A stretch of 5,065 bases of DNA from JAITWT01 sp964439605 (GTDB lineage: Bacteria > Pseudomonadota > Gammaproteobacteria > Burkholderiales > Burkholderiaceae_C): the NCBI GenBank assembly GCA_964439605.1, contig CAYTPC010000039.1, forward strand, positions 1-5,065. Direction: 5' to 3'. The notes beneath the pieces were generated by a model. That model worked only from the letters and a program-made list of their open reading frames with translations, was not told where the DNA came from and searched no databases. Position 1 is the stretch's first letter; every line of letters begins with the position of its first letter. The position numbers and the translations under genes were made by a program. This document shows, in pieces, positions 4,174-5,065 of the stretch.

Positions 4174-5065
4174 ATGGCCCAGTACGTCTACACCATGAAT
4201 AAAGTCTCCAAGACCGTGCCGCCCAAGCGGCAGATCTTGAAAGACATCTCCCTGAGCTTTTTCCCCGGCGCCAAGATCGGCGTGCTCGGCCTGAATGGTT
4301 CGGGCAAGTCCTCGCTGCTCAAAATCATGGCCGGTATCGACAAGGAAATCGAAGGTGAGGCCACTCCGATGGCGGGCCTGTCGATCGGCTATCTGCCGCA
4401 GGAGCCCAAACTCAATCCCGAGCACACCGTGCGCCAGGAAATTGACGAGGCGATGAGCGAGGTGAACGCCGCCAAGGCGCGGCTCGAAGAGGTTTACGCC
4501 GCCTACGCCGAGGAAGATGCCGACTTCGACGCGCTTGCCGCCGAACAGGCCAGGCTCGAAGCCGTGATTGCCGCGGCGGGAACCGAGTCTGAACACCAGA
4601 TCGAAATCGCCGCCGACGCGCTGCGCCTGCCGCCGTGGGACGCCGGGATTGGCCAGCTCTCGGGCGGCGAAAAGCGCCGCGTCGCGCTATGCAAGCTGCT
4701 GCTGTCCAAGCCCGACATGCTGCTCCTGGACGAGCCCACCAACCACCTGGATGCCGAATCGGTCGAGTGGCTCGAAATCTTCTTGCAGCGCTTTCCGGGC
4801 ACGGTGGTGGCGATTACGCACGACCGCTACTTCCTGGACAACGCCGCCGAGTGGATTCTCGAACTCGACCGGGGCCGCGGCATTCCATGGAAGGGCAACT
4901 ACAGCTCGTGGCTCGAACAGAAAGAGGCCCGTCTGGAAGCCGAGCAAAAGGGTGAGGAAGCCCACGCCAAGGCGATGAAGAAGGAACTCGAATGGGTGCG
5001 CCAGAACGCCAAGGGCCGCCAGGCCAAGAGCAAGGCGCGCATCGCCCGTTTCGAGGAACTCAGCG
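4174..5065 (+). CDS. ettA: Energy-dependent translational throttle protein EttA (ABC-F), 3' end outside window
   Basis: The first 297 residues of an ABC-F ATPase are present; the family is about 555 residues, so roughly half is missing. EttA binds the ribosomal E site and, in its ADP-bound form, restrains entry into the elongation cycle when energy is low; it has no membrane domain and is not a transporter. The N-terminus MAQYVYTMNKVSK closely matches E. coli EttA. The first ATPase domain shows Walker A GLNGSGKS (39-46), Q-loop YLPQEP (73-78), an inserted arm at about 95-140, signature LSGGE (162-166), Walker B LLLDEP (183-188) with catalytic Glu187, and H-loop His216. GNYSSWLEQK (241-250) begins the charged inter-domain linker that contacts tRNA. 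The ATG at 4174 lacks an obvious Shine-Dalgarno but is fixed by family alignment. The arm length and linker separate it from Uup, YheS and YbiT. Confidence 0.95.
   Translation, partial: MAQYVYTMNKVSKTVPPKRQILKDISLSFFPGAKIGVLGLNGSGKSSLLKIMAGIDKEIEGEATPMAGLSIGYLPQEPKLNPEHTVRQEIDEAMSEVNAAKARLEEVYAAYAEEDADFDALAAEQARLEAVIAAAGTESEHQIEIAADALRLPPWDAGIGQLSGGEKRRVALCKLLLSKPDMLLLDEPTNHLDAESVEWLEIFLQRFPGTVVAITHDRYFLDNAAEWILELDRGRGIPWKGNYSSWLEQKEARLEAEQKGEEAHAKAMKKELEWVRQNAKGRQAKSKARIARFEELS

Noticed and set aside
3874..4596. 240-codon open frame on the minus strand
   Set aside because: It runs antisense through ettA. The ettA frame carries the Walker and signature motifs, so this is a shadow.

Overview
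The window looks like chromosomal DNA from a GC-rich betaproteobacterium, probably Burkholderiales or a near relative. This is inferred from base composition, from protein similarity remembered rather than searched, and from the mix of aromatic-degradation and housekeeping genes. No mobile element, CRISPR array, tRNA or rRNA was seen.

Layout. (1) 1-581, minus strand: the start of a multicomponent phenol hydroxylase operon, with dmpK (P0, assembly subunit) followed by dmpL (P1, hydroxylase small subunit), which runs off the left edge. (2) 582-733: a 152-bp divergent control region with a possible sigma70-type promoter, three same-orientation ATAC motifs at helical spacing, and a perfect-arm palindrome in the dmpK leader. 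(3) 734-1705, plus strand: a LysR-type regulator of the CatR/BenM kind. (4) 1747-2301, plus strand: a small secreted protein with an internal tandem duplication, 41 bp behind the regulator. (5) 2312-3364, minus strand: murB, converging on the secreted-protein gene. (6) 3408-3893, plus strand: yajQ, head-to-head with murB. (7) 3894-4173: 280 bp without a convincing gene but with several hairpins, one resembling an intrinsic terminator for minus-strand transcription. (8) 4174 to the right edge, plus strand: ettA, an ABC-F translation factor, incomplete at its 3' end.

How it works together. The left third is a catabolic module. The phenol hydroxylase would turn phenol into catechol, and the divergent regulator is the natural candidate to control it, perhaps by sensing a pathway intermediate such as muconate. 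This is notable because characterised dmp-type operons are usually driven by a sigma54-dependent DmpR/XylR activator, and I see neither that gene nor a -24/-12 promoter here. The right two thirds are ordinary housekeeping genes (peptidoglycan precursor synthesis, a nucleotide-binding protein, a ribosome-associated ATPase) with no evident link to phenol metabolism. I found no clearly new system. The most interesting points are the regulatory pairing on the left and the structured leader in front of ettA.
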